Assembly: GCF_010894455.1 (NCBI RefSeq)
Contig: NZ_JAAIXY010000001.1
Span: 496,001 to 560,000 of the forward strand
DNA length: 64,000 nt
Reading direction: 5' to 3'
Source of the DNA: Myxococcus eversor
GTDB taxonomy: Bacteria; Myxococcota; Myxococcia; Myxococcales; Myxococcaceae
Position numbers and translations under genes: made by a program. Positions 54,662-64,000 of this stretch are shown here, piece after piece (the stretch's first letter is position 1; every line of letters starts with the position of its first letter). The notes beneath the pieces were generated by a model that ran no database searches, was not told the DNA's origin, and saw only the letters and a list, made by a program, of their open reading frames with translations.

Positions 54662-54720
54662 CGCGACACTGTCGCGAGGTGCGCCATGCGTGCGGACGAA
54701 GGTGTCGCATCGCGGGACAC
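54662..54720 (+). promoter_or_regulatory. Two inverted repeats, candidate activator binding sites
   Basis: CGCGACA-C-TGTCGCG (54662-54676) is a perfect 7-1-7 inverted repeat. GTGTC-N9-GACAC at 54702-54720 shares the TGTC/GACA halves. Both lie 30-90 nt upstream of the -24 element, a usual place for sigma-54 enhancer sites. Confidence 0.5.
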
Positions 54721-54750
54721 GACGCGCCGCGACGTCGTCGGTGCGGGGCA

Positions 54751-54766
54751 TGGCATGCGTGCTGCT
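54751..54766 (+). promoter_or_regulatory. Sigma-54 (-24/-12) promoter of the aldehyde dehydrogenase operon
   Basis: TGGCATGCGTGCTGCT matches TGGCAC-N5-TTGC with the GG and GC ten bases apart and only two departures. The predicted start of transcription is about 54777, roughly 40 nt before the ATG. Confidence 0.7.
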
Positions 54767-54815
54767 CTGGGGGACAGGGCTTCCACCCGCAGCCCCACCC
54801 GCAAGGAGAGCGTTC

Positions 54816-56335
<1,520 letters not shown>

Positions 56336-56336
<1 letters not shown>

Positions 56337-56770
56337 TGAGTGATACCCGTGCCGGGCCCGGCGCGGGTGGGCAGCCGGAGCAGGAGGTGGCCCGGGTGGC
56401 GGTGACGCCCGAGGCCGCCGCCGTCATCCGCTCCCTGCGTGCCGCGAACGGGCCGCTGATGTTCCACCAGTCGGGGGGCTGCTGCGACGGCAGCGCGCCC
56501 ATGTGCTACCCGGCGAAGGAGTTCCGTGTCGGCCAGCGGGACGTCTTCCTGGGCGAAGTCGAGGACTGCCCCGTCTACATCGGCGGCGCGCAGTTCGAGG
56601 TCTGGCAACACACGCACCTGACGCTGGACGTGGTGCCGGGAAGGGGCGCGGGCTTCAGCCTGGAAGCGCCCCTCGGCGTGCGGTTCCTCACGCGAAGCCG
56701 TGTCTTCACGGATGAGGAATACGAGCGCATGAAATCCCAGCCACCGCCGAGGCGTGGACCGCCGGAGTGA
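56336..56770 (+). CDS. DUF779 protein
   Basis: A 144-residue protein of DUF779. The family motif is FHQSGGCCDGSAPMCYP, with three Cys that may bind metal, then VYIGGAQFEVWQHTHLTLDV. These proteins occur almost always beside AcoD/ExaC-type aldehyde dehydrogenases, so a metal- or redox-linked accessory role is inferred. The ATG at 56336 shares its A with the dehydrogenase TGA, so translation is coupled. Confidence 0.9.
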
Positions 56771-56776
56771 GCAAGG

Positions 56777-56804
56777 GACCCGGGCTTGAAACAGAGCCCG
56801 GGTC
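56777..56804 (+). terminator. Hairpin after DUF779
   Basis: A perfect 10-bp stem, GACCCGGGCT/AGCCCGGGTC, with an 8-base loop, 7 nt past the DUF779 stop. It lacks a U-run. Confidence 0.55.
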
Positions 56805-56896
56805 GCCCGCCACCCGTCAGTAACCCTTCATGTTACGGCGTGGTCAATGACAACCATCCCCTCAAACCAGACCCACGCGGTGTCATGAATACACCA

Positions 56897-56923
56897 TTTA
56901 CACTGCGTGGAAGTACTTATACA
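56897..56923 (+). promoter_or_regulatory. Possible promoter of the small lipoprotein gene
   Basis: TTTACA at 56897-56902 and TATACA at 56918-56923 with a rather short 15-bp spacer, in an unusually AT-rich patch 47 nt before the ATG. Confidence 0.35.
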
Positions 56924-56969
56924 CAGAGGCCGCCCCGAGTCAGGGGTAACTCGCAATGAGGGGGAAGTC

Positions 56970-57359
56970 ATGAAGTCGTTCAATACGTTGGGAGTGATGG
57001 GAGTGGTGTGTCTGATGTCGGTGGGCTGCGGCGGGGAGTACACGCCGGAGGAGGCCGCCCAGAACCCGGAGATGGGTGAAGCAACGCAGGCCGTGGAGAG
57101 CGCGTTCATCGCTGGCGGTCAGACGCGTGACTTCTCGACCTGGCTGTTCGGCACGACGCCGTTCTATGTCCGGAACATGTCCGCCACCCGCTCCACGCGC
57201 TTCAACGCGTACTGCGGCGCGAACAACATCTCCATCCTGCTGGCGCCGAATCAGGTCTATCCCACGAGCCTGAACTGCGCCTGGCCCGGCGCGCGCCTGT
57301 ACGTCCAGAACCAGGGCCTCAGCCCGACCCTGGATCAGATCTACGTCGAGACGCACTGA
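56970..57359 (+). CDS. Small lipoprotein or secreted protein of unknown function
   Basis: A 129-residue predicted lipoprotein: MKSFNTLGVMGVVCLMSVGC with lipobox SVGC. The mature chain starts acidic (EEAAQNPEMGEATQ), then has a beta-rich domain with FYVRNMSATRSTRFNAYCG and LNCAWPGARLYVQNQG, containing two Cys that could pair. I know no family. AGGGGGAAG precedes the ATG at 56970. Confidence 0.7.
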   Translation: MKSFNTLGVMGVVCLMSVGCGGEYTPEEAAQNPEMGEATQAVESAFIAGGQTRDFSTWLFGTTPFYVRNMSATRSTRFNAYCGANNISILLAPNQVYPTSLNCAWPGARLYVQNQGLSPTLDQIYVETH

Positions 57360-57500
57360 GTCGCGGCAAAAGCACACTCTTCGAGGTCGTGCTTGGGGGA
57401 GCTTCCGCGAGGGGGCTCTCCTTTCGTGCGTGGTCACTTCTCCGGCGGTCCTCAATTCGTGGCAGAATCGACAGGCTCCTGTTCGCACGGAGGACTGTCA

Positions 57501-58304
57501 ATGGCCGGGCGCCCCCTCGATGATTCCCAGCGGAAGAAGTTCCTCGATGTCCTGACCCAGATGGGAGGCTCGTCCGGCAACACCAGTCTGATGAATGAAT
57601 TGGGCTGGTCGGAGGCGGAGTATTGGCGCCTGCGGGATCAGCTCCTCGAGGATGGCCAGATTCTCCGGGGCAGGGGACGCGGCGGCAGTGTGGTGCTGGT
57701 CAAGGAGGAGAAGTCCCCGGAGGTGAATGTCCTCACCGGGCCCCTCCCTGGAACGGCGGCCTCCGCCTCCCTGTTGGACAGGACCGAGGCGGACCTCTAC
57801 GGCCCCTGCCTGGAGGTGCTGCGAGAGAAGTGGACCAAGGAGCGCGGGCTCCACGACGTCCACATCGAGATTACGGCCAACCAGGGCAACAGGAAGACAG
57901 GCGGCGTCTGGACCCGGCCGGACATCACCGCCATCAGCATGCGCACGTTCTCGCACTGGCCCGGGCGCACGTTCGATATCTGGACGTTCGAAATCAAGCC
58001 GCGGTGGGAGTTCAACGTCACGGGCATCTTCGAGGCCGCTGCGCACGCGAGAACGGCGACCCACGCCTTCGCGCTCCTGGAGCTGCCCCTCAATCCCGAT
58101 GACTCGGACAAAGCCCGCCTCACCTCGGAGGCGCAGCGGATGGGCGTGGGGTTGATTCTCTTCCAGGACCCCACCGACTTCGAGACCTGGGACTTCATGG
58201 TGGACCCCGTGCGCAAGGAGCCGGACCCCTCCCTGCTGGAGCAGTTCGTCGTCACGCAGCTCTCCGAGACGGCCCGCACGAAGCTGCTCCGCTGGGGCAA
58301 GTAG
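57501..58304 (+). CDS. Winged-helix protein with PD-(D/E)XK-nuclease-like core
   Basis: A 267-residue protein. Residues 8-75 look like a winged helix (FLDVLTQMGGSSGNTSLMNEL, LRDQLLEDGQILRGRGRGGSVVLV). Residues 95-260 resemble a restriction-endonuclease fold: TRPDITAIS gives the first Asp, FDIWTFEIKPRW gives E-x-K, and the following helix GIFEAAAHARTATHAF fits the family pattern. This is my motif-level reading, with no family name. No methylase, helicase or toxin-antitoxin partner lies beside it. The ATG at 57501 has GGAGGA 6 nt upstream. It could be a DNA repair, defence or regulatory nuclease, or a dead one. Confidence 0.65.
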   Translation: MAGRPLDDSQRKKFLDVLTQMGGSSGNTSLMNELGWSEAEYWRLRDQLLEDGQILRGRGRGGSVVLVKEEKSPEVNVLTGPLPGTAASASLLDRTEADLYGPCLEVLREKWTKERGLHDVHIEITANQGNRKTGGVWTRPDITAISMRTFSHWPGRTFDIWTFEIKPRWEFNVTGIFEAAAHARTATHAFALLELPLNPDDSDKARLTSEAQRMGVGLILFQDPTDFETWDFMVDPVRKEPDPSLLEQFVVTQLSETARTKLLRWGK

Positions 58305-58364
58305 CCCCAGGTGGGTGAGCGTCTCCGGGCCCGATACAGGGCCCGGAGACAGTCGTGCCTGGGG
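58305..58364. terminator. Bidirectional nested hairpin between convergent genes
   Basis: An inner perfect 12-bp stem, GTCTCCGGGCCC (58321-58332) and GGGCCCGGAGAC (58339-58350), with a 6-base loop, is enclosed by an outer pair CCCCAGG/CCTGGGG (58305-58311, 58358-58364). It fills the gap between the stops of the nuclease-like and peroxidase genes and can serve both. Confidence 0.75.
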
Positions 58365-58369
58365 GAACC

Positions 58370-59881
58370 TCAGGAGGACTTGTACGCGTCCGCGATGCGC
58401 AGCAGGTCGACGATGGTGAAGTCGCCGCCCGTGCCGTAGGTGGGTTTCCAGCCCTTGTTGTGCAGGAAGGACTGGGGGTCGTTGATGAGCACGCTGAAGA
58501 ACGTCTCACCCACGATGCGACCGCCCACGGGCCCGAGGAAGCGGCCCTGGTTGGCGAGCTTCGCCTCCTTGAGGATGTAGAACCAGAGCGGCGCCAGCGT
58601 GCTCCCCCAGCTCGTCGGCAGGCCCAACTGGGAATTGGAGTACTGGGTCGTCCCCAGCGCCTTGGCGACCGTCTGTCCCGCCGGCAGGGTGAACTCATTC
58701 TGGCGCAGCAGGTTGCGGCCCGGCAGCGACAGGTAGAGCGGATCCGGCTTGCCCTGGTACTGGGGATTGTCGAAGCCGGGGATGAGGGCCTGGGGCAACT
58801 GAAGCAGCTCTGACGCCACCAGCGTGTCGAACAGCTTGACGCCCTGGGGCGTGACGCGCGAGTCGGTGTTGAAGAAGTACTTCCAGTCCACGCGCTTCTC
58901 CGGGCTCAGGAACGTCCCGGGCTGGTGCAGGTCGAAAATCTGCGCGCCCTTGTAGTTGTCATTGACCTGGTAGAACTCGCGAATCGTCGCGTGGCCCATG
59001 CGGTAGGCGGCCGCGGAGAACTCGATGGGAATCGCCTGGAGGTTGGGCGGGAAGTACTGCGGGCCCTGACTGACCAGCTTCCCATACAGCTCATCCCCGA
59101 CGAAGCGGCGCACGAAGTCGTGGTAGACAATCCACTGGTAATGCCAGCGCACGCGCTGCGACGCCTCGGTGAAGAGCGCCCCTCCAGAGAACTGGCTCGA
59201 CAGGTCCTTGACCACCTGATTGTGGAACTTGATGACGGCCAGATGGAGCTGGTCGACGAACATGTTGTCGTCATTGCGCGGGTCCCCGATGATGGCCGTG
59301 CCCTGTGAATTGCGGAGCACGTCGCCGTCCGGATTGTCGGGCCGGCCGAACAGCAGCGTGGCGCCGTCCTTCTGGTCGAAGAGGAAGGCGTCCTGCACGG
59401 GCCCCCGGCCGTAGATGTTGCCCAGGTCCAGGGTGGGGGTGATGGCATCCCGCGTCTGGTTGGGTTGGGTGTCCCGACCATTGATGTTCGAATAGACGTC
59501 GAACGTCAGGTCATGGTCCAGGAACTGGCCCAGGAACGTGTAGCCCGCGGGGATGGTGGGGTTGTCCTGGGGGAGGCCCGGGCTCTGGTTGGCCACATCC
59601 ATGGGGCCGCCAGGCAGGGTGAGCGCCCGGAGGTCCTCCACGTTGAAGAGGGAAGGGCCCAGGTCCGGGAACATGCGGAAGAAGTCGGAGACGATGGGGC
59701 CGTTGTCTCCGCTCAGCGACTGCGCCGACTTGCTGGAGACGGCCGTGCCCACGCCGCCGTGGGGGCGCACCAGGTTGCCGGAGGGCGCCTTGGACAGCAT
59801 CGCGTTTCCCGCACCCCGGTGGAACGGACAGCCGCTCCCAGGGAGCGCGGTGTGGCCCGAGGGCCGGTTCTTGTCACTCAT
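58370..59881 (-). CDS. Animal-type (peroxicin-like) haem peroxidase
   Basis: A 503-residue peroxidase of the animal haem peroxidase superfamily. The distal His is in TFLGQFLDHDLTF (H123) and the proximal His in YRMGHATIREF (H297). Other family marks are DLGNIYGRG, GDPRNDDNM, HLAVIKFHNQVV and RVRWHYQWIVYHDFV. No signal peptide is seen; the N-terminal 45 residues are Gly/Ser-rich. It uses H2O2 to oxidise small molecules or halides, with the substrate unknown. Last gene of the flavoenzyme operon, whose two oxidases could supply H2O2. Confidence 0.9.
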   Translation of the reverse strand: MSDKNRPSGHTALPGSGCPFHRGAGNAMLSKAPSGNLVRPHGGVGTAVSSKSAQSLSGDNGPIVSDFFRMFPDLGPSLFNVEDLRALTLPGGPMDVANQSPGLPQDNPTIPAGYTFLGQFLDHDLTFDVYSNINGRDTQPNQTRDAITPTLDLGNIYGRGPVQDAFLFDQKDGATLLFGRPDNPDGDVLRNSQGTAIIGDPRNDDNMFVDQLHLAVIKFHNQVVKDLSSQFSGGALFTEASQRVRWHYQWIVYHDFVRRFVGDELYGKLVSQGPQYFPPNLQAIPIEFSAAAYRMGHATIREFYQVNDNYKGAQIFDLHQPGTFLSPEKRVDWKYFFNTDSRVTPQGVKLFDTLVASELLQLPQALIPGFDNPQYQGKPDPLYLSLPGRNLLRQNEFTLPAGQTVAKALGTTQYSNSQLGLPTSWGSTLAPLWFYILKEAKLANQGRFLGPVGGRIVGETFFSVLINDPQSFLHNKGWKPTYGTGGDFTIVDLLRIADAYKSS

Positions 59882-59912
59882 GATGGGTCTCCTCGTGAAT
59901 GGGAAGCGCGGC

Positions 59913-60446
59913 CTATGACGTGATGGTGATGTACGGGTCCCACGAGTAGGTGCCCACCTTGTTGCCCTGGTTGTCCGTCACCTGGAGATAGAGCTGGTAG
60001 GTCACCCGCGCGCCGGGGAGCGTGGCGGTGGGCAGCATCGCGGTGGACTGGAAGAAGAAGTCCACGTAGGGCTGCACGTTGAAGCCGCTGCTCTGCCCGC
60101 CTGATACCTCGGGGACTGGCACCTTGATGTGGGACACCAGGGGCTGGGGCTGGGTGATGCACTGCGCATTTCCGGAGACAGTCATCTTGTAGAGCAGGGC
60201 GCTGTAGCGCGTGTTGAGCGTCAGCGACGCCAGCCGCCACCGGAGGTTGTCGTTGGTCTTCGCGGCGACCGTCAGCTCCGGTATCGCCTCCGCCCCCACG
60301 GCCGAGTCCCGCCGGACGAGCATGTACACACAATCCGCGATGGACACCTGGGGGTTGTCGAGAGACGCGTTGGGGCCGTGCAGCTTGACGACCTGGTCCA
60401 CGTCCACCACGGTGAGCACATCAATGAAGCCGCTGTTCAGTCCCAT
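59913..60446 (-). CDS. PixA/AidA inclusion-body family protein 2
   Basis: A 177-residue beta-rich protein of the PixA/AidA (PF12306) inclusion-body family. Matching pieces are IDVLTVVDVDQVVK, VYMLVRRDS, NDNLRWRLASLTLNTRYSALL, VPVPEV and the end SWDPYITITS. It is a paralogue of the neighbour at 60507-61040 (both end SWDP-ITS-like). Relatives form crystalline or inclusion bodies in Xenorhabdus and Burkholderia-type bacteria. The ATG at 60446 is chosen from the paralogue comparison. The role here is unknown. Confidence 0.85.
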   Translation of the reverse strand: MGLNSGFIDVLTVVDVDQVVKLHGPNASLDNPQVSIADCVYMLVRRDSAVGAEAIPELTVAAKTNDNLRWRLASLTLNTRYSALLYKMTVSGNAQCITQPQPLVSHIKVPVPEVSGGQSSGFNVQPYVDFFFQSTAMLPTATLPGARVTYQLYLQVTDNQGNKVGTYSWDPYITITS

Positions 60447-60506
60447 ATCGCATCCAAGCCTTTCGAAGGAAGAAGTCAGACACCGTCGGCGAGCCAACCG
60501 GTGACG

Positions 60507-61040
60507 TCATGAGGTGATGGAGATCTGCGGATCCCACGAGAAGTAGCTGAGGATGTTCCCGTCGTTGTTCGCCAGGACGAACGAGAACTGGTACGAGACA
60601 TTGGGAGGCGAGGGGTTCACCGCCGTCGCCTGGAAATAGGCGTCCGTATAGGTCTGCGTCTGGTTGATCGTCACCTGGGAGCCATTCACCGACGGGAGGG
60701 GCACCGTCACCGTGGGCTCGATGAGGCCAGGCTGGGTGATGAGCCCTACGCCTCGGATGATGTTGCACTGGCTGAGCGCGACGCTGAAGCGGGTGTTCCC
60801 GGTCAGCGAAGTGATGCGCCAGCGGATGTTGTTGTTGGTGTTGAGGGTGATGACCAGGTCATCCGTGGCCTGACCGGAGAGCACCTCGTCCTGACGGACG
60901 AACATGTAGATGTAGGGCGTGCTCTCGCCCAGGGACACGGGCCTGTTGGAGTCCGTGCTGAACTGCCCCTGGTAGGCATTGTAGATGCTCTCCGCATCCA
61001 CGACGACGAGGACGTTGGCTGTATTTTCAGTATCCGGCAT
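60507..61040 (-). CDS. PixA/AidA inclusion-body family protein 1
   Basis: A 177-residue paralogue of the preceding entry, same length, with ANVLVVVDAESIYNAY, YIYMFVRQDEVLSG, NNNIRWRITSLTGNTRFSVAL, ITQPGLIEPTVTV and the end SWDPQISITS. The divergence of the two suggests distinct roles or a heteromeric assembly. It is separated by 33 nt from the DAO-type gene upstream and by 60 nt from its paralogue downstream. No signal peptide. Confidence 0.88.
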   Translation of the reverse strand: MPDTENTANVLVVVDAESIYNAYQGQFSTDSNRPVSLGESTPYIYMFVRQDEVLSGQATDDLVITLNTNNNIRWRITSLTGNTRFSVALSQCNIIRGVGLITQPGLIEPTVTVPLPSVNGSQVTINQTQTYTDAYFQATAVNPSPPNVSYQFSFVLANNDGNILSYFSWDPQISITS

Positions 61041-61073
61041 GGACCACTCCTGATTGAGACGGGGTGAGAGGAT

Positions 61074-62252
61074 TCAGCGGGGCCGCAGGATTCCGGGGCG
61101 CTGGATGGAGAAGGGCTGGATGTTGAACTGGGTGACGCCCGTCAGCGCGAGCTCGGCGAGAATCTTCCCGAGCAGCGGGGTGAACTTGAACGCCTGCCCC
61201 GTGTCACCGGTGAACAGGAGGATGTCCGGATGGCCGGGCAGGGCATCCAGCACGAAGTTCAGGTCCGGGGTCATCGTGTAGAGGCAGCCCACGGGGTCCT
61301 GTGCCAGGGATTGGAGTCCCTGGAAGTGCGCCCGCATGAAGGTGTTGAGCAGCTCCACCATCCGAGGGTCCGCCTGGGGCGGCGAGGTGGGCGGCAGCGG
61401 GGACTTCTGGAAGGTGAAGTCCGTGCCCACCTTGAGGCGCCCGGGCGTCAGGAGCGGGGGAAGGCCGTAGTAGGTCGTCTGGTCATCGCCAGGGAACTGG
61501 GGTGCGCCGAAGTAGAACCAGAGCGGGTAGTTGTACTGGGATTGGGCCACCGTGAAGTACGCATACGTCATGGTCCAGATCTCCAGCTCCAACTGGAGGT
61601 TCAGGCTGTCGAGCACCGGGTTCGTCCAGGCGGAGGGCACCAGGATGAGCTTCTTGCCGGTGTAGTCCCCTTGCGCGGTGGAGACGGTGACCTGTCCCGG
61701 CGCATCCTGGATGCGGCTGACCGTCCGGCGGGGAATCATGGTGACGCCCTGCTTGCGACAGAGCTGGGCGAGGGCCTGCAGGGCCCGGTCCGCCGCGATG
61801 ACGCCCGCCTGGGGCTGCGCCAGTCCGACGACGTCGTCACTCAGCCCCTTGAGCGCGGGGTAGCGCTCCGGGAAGTCCGCCGCGGTGAGGCGGGTGAAGG
61901 GCAGTCCCTGCTCCTCGAGGACGGCCTGGGAGTCCTTGAGGTCGCCCTCGGGCGTGTTCACCCCGCTGGGCGGGCCGAAGAACAGCAGGGACGTGTCGTT
62001 GAGGATGCCGTCGAGGCCGCTGTCGTCCTCCAGCTCCCGCCAGAGCGGATAGGCGGATTGCGCCAGCAGGGACAGGTGAGGATTGGAGTACATCACCCGG
62101 AAGAAGCGGGACTCTCCCTTGGAGGAGAAGAAGTCGTTGTCGAAGTCGAACTGGTCCAACAGGAGGACCTTCTTGCCGGCCTTCGAGCACCACCAGGCGG
62201 CGGACAGGCCAATGGCGCCCGCGCCCACGACCACCACGTCATAGGAGTCCAT
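61074..62252 (-). CDS. FAD-dependent oxidoreductase, DAO family
   Basis: A 392-residue flavoenzyme of the sarcosine/D-amino-acid oxidase (DAO) superfamily. The N-terminal Rossmann motif is VVVVGAGAIGLSAAW (G10, G12, G15), followed by the acidic ribose-binding strand VLLLDQFDF and the SSKGESRFFR loop of the MSOX/NMTOX branch. A C-terminal FAD-contact segment is LLFTGDTGQAFKFTPLLG. Such enzymes oxidise amines or N-methyl amino acids with O2 and make H2O2; the substrate is unknown. Its ATG at 62252 is 42 nt past the upstream amine oxidase stop. Confidence 0.9.
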   Translation of the reverse strand: MDSYDVVVVGAGAIGLSAAWWCSKAGKKVLLLDQFDFDNDFFSSKGESRFFRVMYSNPHLSLLAQSAYPLWRELEDDSGLDGILNDTSLLFFGPPSGVNTPEGDLKDSQAVLEEQGLPFTRLTAADFPERYPALKGLSDDVVGLAQPQAGVIAADRALQALAQLCRKQGVTMIPRRTVSRIQDAPGQVTVSTAQGDYTGKKLILVPSAWTNPVLDSLNLQLELEIWTMTYAYFTVAQSQYNYPLWFYFGAPQFPGDDQTTYYGLPPLLTPGRLKVGTDFTFQKSPLPPTSPPQADPRMVELLNTFMRAHFQGLQSLAQDPVGCLYTMTPDLNFVLDALPGHPDILLFTGDTGQAFKFTPLLGKILAELALTGVTQFNIQPFSIQRPGILRPR

Positions 62253-62294
62253 GTTTGCGTTGCTTTCGTTCTGGAGGGACGGAGGTGTCTGGCT

Positions 62295-64000
62295 TTACCA
62301 GCCGAGGTAGTACTGGCTGTCCAGCCAGGAGGGCCACGCGAGCCCGAAGTGCGCCTGGAGCATCTTCTCCGCCTCGCAGAAGGCGCCTTCCACCCAGCCC
62401 TGCTGGTCCGAGTACGCCTCGCCGCAGATGTGGAGGCGCTCCGCGGGGTCCGGGCGGCGCATGAAGGGCATCACGTCGCGCACGCTCACCCCGGCCTGCC
62501 ACGCATGGTAGCCGCCGCCGTAGGGGTCATCCGTCCAGTTGCGGAAGTAGGAGACATACGGGTCGGGGACGGGGTTCTCCGGGCCGTGCAGCTCCCGGAG
62601 CTGGTGGACGGCCTCCTGGACCATCACCGCCGGAGCCTGGAGGGACTCCACCTGGGCCAGGGACTCCGAGGATGCCAGTCGCGTGGCCCGGGGCTTGAAA
62701 CGCTTCAGGTTCCGCTGGGGAGAGGCCATCAGCGCGGACCAGAAGGGGGTGGTCCGCATGTCGTTGTAGCTGGCCAGCAGGATGGAGTGGCTGTTCGAAG
62801 GGTCGGTGCCGAAGTAGTAGCACTGTCGCATCGGCAGGTCGGTGATGGACTCGCCCGCCAGGGCGTTGAACTCTTCGTGCCACCAGGGAGACTCGAAGCC
62901 CATCAGGAGCTTGAACGACGGCTCGGAGATGACCGAGTCGAGGTTCTTGCGGACCTGTTCGCTCACCTCCGGCGTGGCGAAGAAGCGGTCCGCCTCCAGC
63001 AGCTCCAGGGCGCGGCGGGGCATGGCGAGGACGACGGCCTTGGCGTACACCGTCCAGCTCTTGCCGCTCTGGGCATTGGCCACCGTGAGGATGTATTTGT
63101 ACGGGCTGCCGCCTGGCGCCGGGTCGATTCGCCGCAGGCCATTCTGTCCCCAGAGGTGGGCGCGCTTGCCGCTGGGGTCCTGCGCGAGGAAGCGCTGCGC
63201 GAGGACATTGCCGACCTGGTCATAGCCGCCCGCCAGCGTCTGGTACTTCACCTCCGCGTTGGAGAAGTCGCCCACGAGGTAGGGGAAGGCCTCCGCGGCG
63301 TTCCAGTTGATGGTGTTGGAGTAGTACCCGCCAGCCACGGCCAGGAACTCGTAGGCCTCCTGGCCCACCTGGTCCTTGATGAGGTTCCAGAAGCCCAGGT
63401 CATTGACCTTCAGGCCGTCGTACGGACCTGGTTGGTGATAGGTCAGGTTGGGTTTGACGTCATCCCATTCGCGGGCCGTCAGGGTGAAGGCATAGTCATA
63501 GGGCGCCGTGAAGGTGGCCTTGCCTGGATAGTTCTCCCGGAACCACGGGTCCGCCATGAGCACGTCGTAGATGATTTTGTTGAAGAGCTGGTCCGAGGTG
63601 AAGCCCACCACCGCGTCGGGTAGGAAATAGCGCGTCTTGTACGTGCGGCGGTCGGCCTGGGCGTTCTCCCATTCGTTGGCCTTGAAGCGCTGCCCGCGCA
63701 GGTAGCGGTAGTGATTGCTGTCGTCGCCCAGGGGGAAGTCGATGGGAGTCACCTCCTCTGTGAAGACCTTTGTGATGAGCGAATTGACAATCTCATGCGA
63801 TTGCAGATAGCGCATGCCGCCAATCTCCGCGGCCAGGGAGATGCCAGGGAGGAAGACGGATTCGATGCGCCCACCCAGGCGCTCGCTCAGCTCGAAGATG
63901 TGGACTGTCTCGGGGCGGACGCCCTCGGGGGCCAGGTCTCCCACGAGCAGTCTCCAGCCTGTATAGAGGCCGGAGACGCCGGCGCCGATGATGGCCACGT
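62295..64000 (-). CDS. Flavin amine oxidase / L-amino-acid oxidase-like protein (partial)
   Basis: The 5' end is beyond the right edge; 568 codons or more are visible. The reading frame enters at the edge as VAIIGAGVSGLYTGW, the FAD-binding GxGxxG, and continues with FELSERLGGRIESV, IGGMRYL, VVLAMPRRALELL and the C-terminal FAD motif HICGEAYSDQQGWVEGAF. This is the flavin-containing monoamine oxidase family, which includes L-amino-acid and L-Trp oxidases. Aromatic residues are plentiful. It is first visible in the operon and produces H2O2 if active. The substrate is unknown. Confidence 0.9.
   Translation of the reverse strand, partial: VAIIGAGVSGLYTGWRLLVGDLAPEGVRPETVHIFELSERLGGRIESVFLPGISLAAEIGGMRYLQSHEIVNSLITKVFTEEVTPIDFPLGDDSNHYRYLRGQRFKANEWENAQADRRTYKTRYFLPDAVVGFTSDQLFNKIIYDVLMADPWFRENYPGKATFTAPYDYAFTLTAREWDDVKPNLTYHQPGPYDGLKVNDLGFWNLIKDQVGQEAYEFLAVAGGYYSNTINWNAAEAFPYLVGDFSNAEVKYQTLAGGYDQVGNVLAQRFLAQDPSGKRAHLWGQNGLRRIDPAPGGSPYKYILTVANAQSGKSWTVYAKAVVLAMPRRALELLEADRFFATPEVSEQVRKNLDSVISEPSFKLLMGFESPWWHEEFNALAGESITDLPMRQCYYFGTDPSNSHSILLASYNDMRTTPFWSALMASPQRNLKRFKPRATRLASSESLAQVESLQAPAVMVQEAVHQLRELHGPENPVPDPYVSYFRNWTDDPYGGGYHAWQAGVSVRDVMPFMRRPDPAERLHICGEAYSDQQGWVEGAFCEAEKMLQAHFGLAWPSWLDSQYYLGW

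Overview
The window is high-GC DNA with strong third-position codon bias and long mirror ORFs on the antisense strand. Gene content points to a myxobacterium, most likely Myxococcaceae (Myxococcus, Corallococcus or Pyxidicoccus). Pointers are DUF4388 response regulators with GTPase-like tails, large coiled-coil proteins, LytS/LytTR pairs, an AcoR-type sigma-54 activator and SpoVG upstream of prs. The genus is an inference.

Layout. 0.1-8.6 kb: an eCIS-core (DUF4157) protein, clpB, an unrecognised gene with an unusual start, a three-gene operon with an acidic protein and DUF1844, then a thiE / class I glutamine amidotransferase / thiD-like operon. 8.6-18.4 kb: a housekeeping block on the minus strand, read spoVG-prs-rplY-pth-rpsF-rpsR-rplI-dnaB, with an acyltransferase and a LytS/LytTR two-component pair inserted between rplI and dnaB. 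18.5-23.1 kb: nucleotide salvage (tdk, upp-like, hpt), an aquaporin, a LysE exporter and a peptidase M50-like protein without its catalytic residues. 23.2-30.7 kb: an unidentified two-part protein beside a 2011-residue SpvB/FG-GAP/RHS protein with a polymorphic-toxin layout. 31.2-34.9 kb: nrdA-nrdB. 35.3-46.8 kb: a 2080-residue coiled-coil protein with a degenerate methyltransferase-like head, dapF and two multidomain response regulators. 46.8-54.6 kb: a FBP-type zinc protein, fatty acid desaturase, bacterioferritin-like protein, Trp-rich lipoprotein, a membrane gene pair, small secreted proteins and a sigma-54 activator. 54.6-56.8 kb: aldehyde dehydrogenase plus DUF779 behind a recognisable -24/-12 promoter. 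57-58.3 kb: a small lipoprotein and a winged-helix protein with a PD-(D/E)XK-like core.

58.4 kb to the right edge: a minus-strand operon of an amine-oxidase-type flavoenzyme (cut by the edge), a DAO-type flavoenzyme, two PixA/AidA inclusion-body-family proteins and a haem peroxidase. Flavin oxidases make H2O2 and peroxidases use it, so these genes may form one oxidative system. I do not recognise this combination as a described system, and it is my best candidate for something new.

I see no rRNA, tRNA, CRISPR array, insertion sequence or integrase gene. Several promoters of the form TTGAC(A/T)-N16/17-(-10) and several hairpin terminators are visible and are listed.
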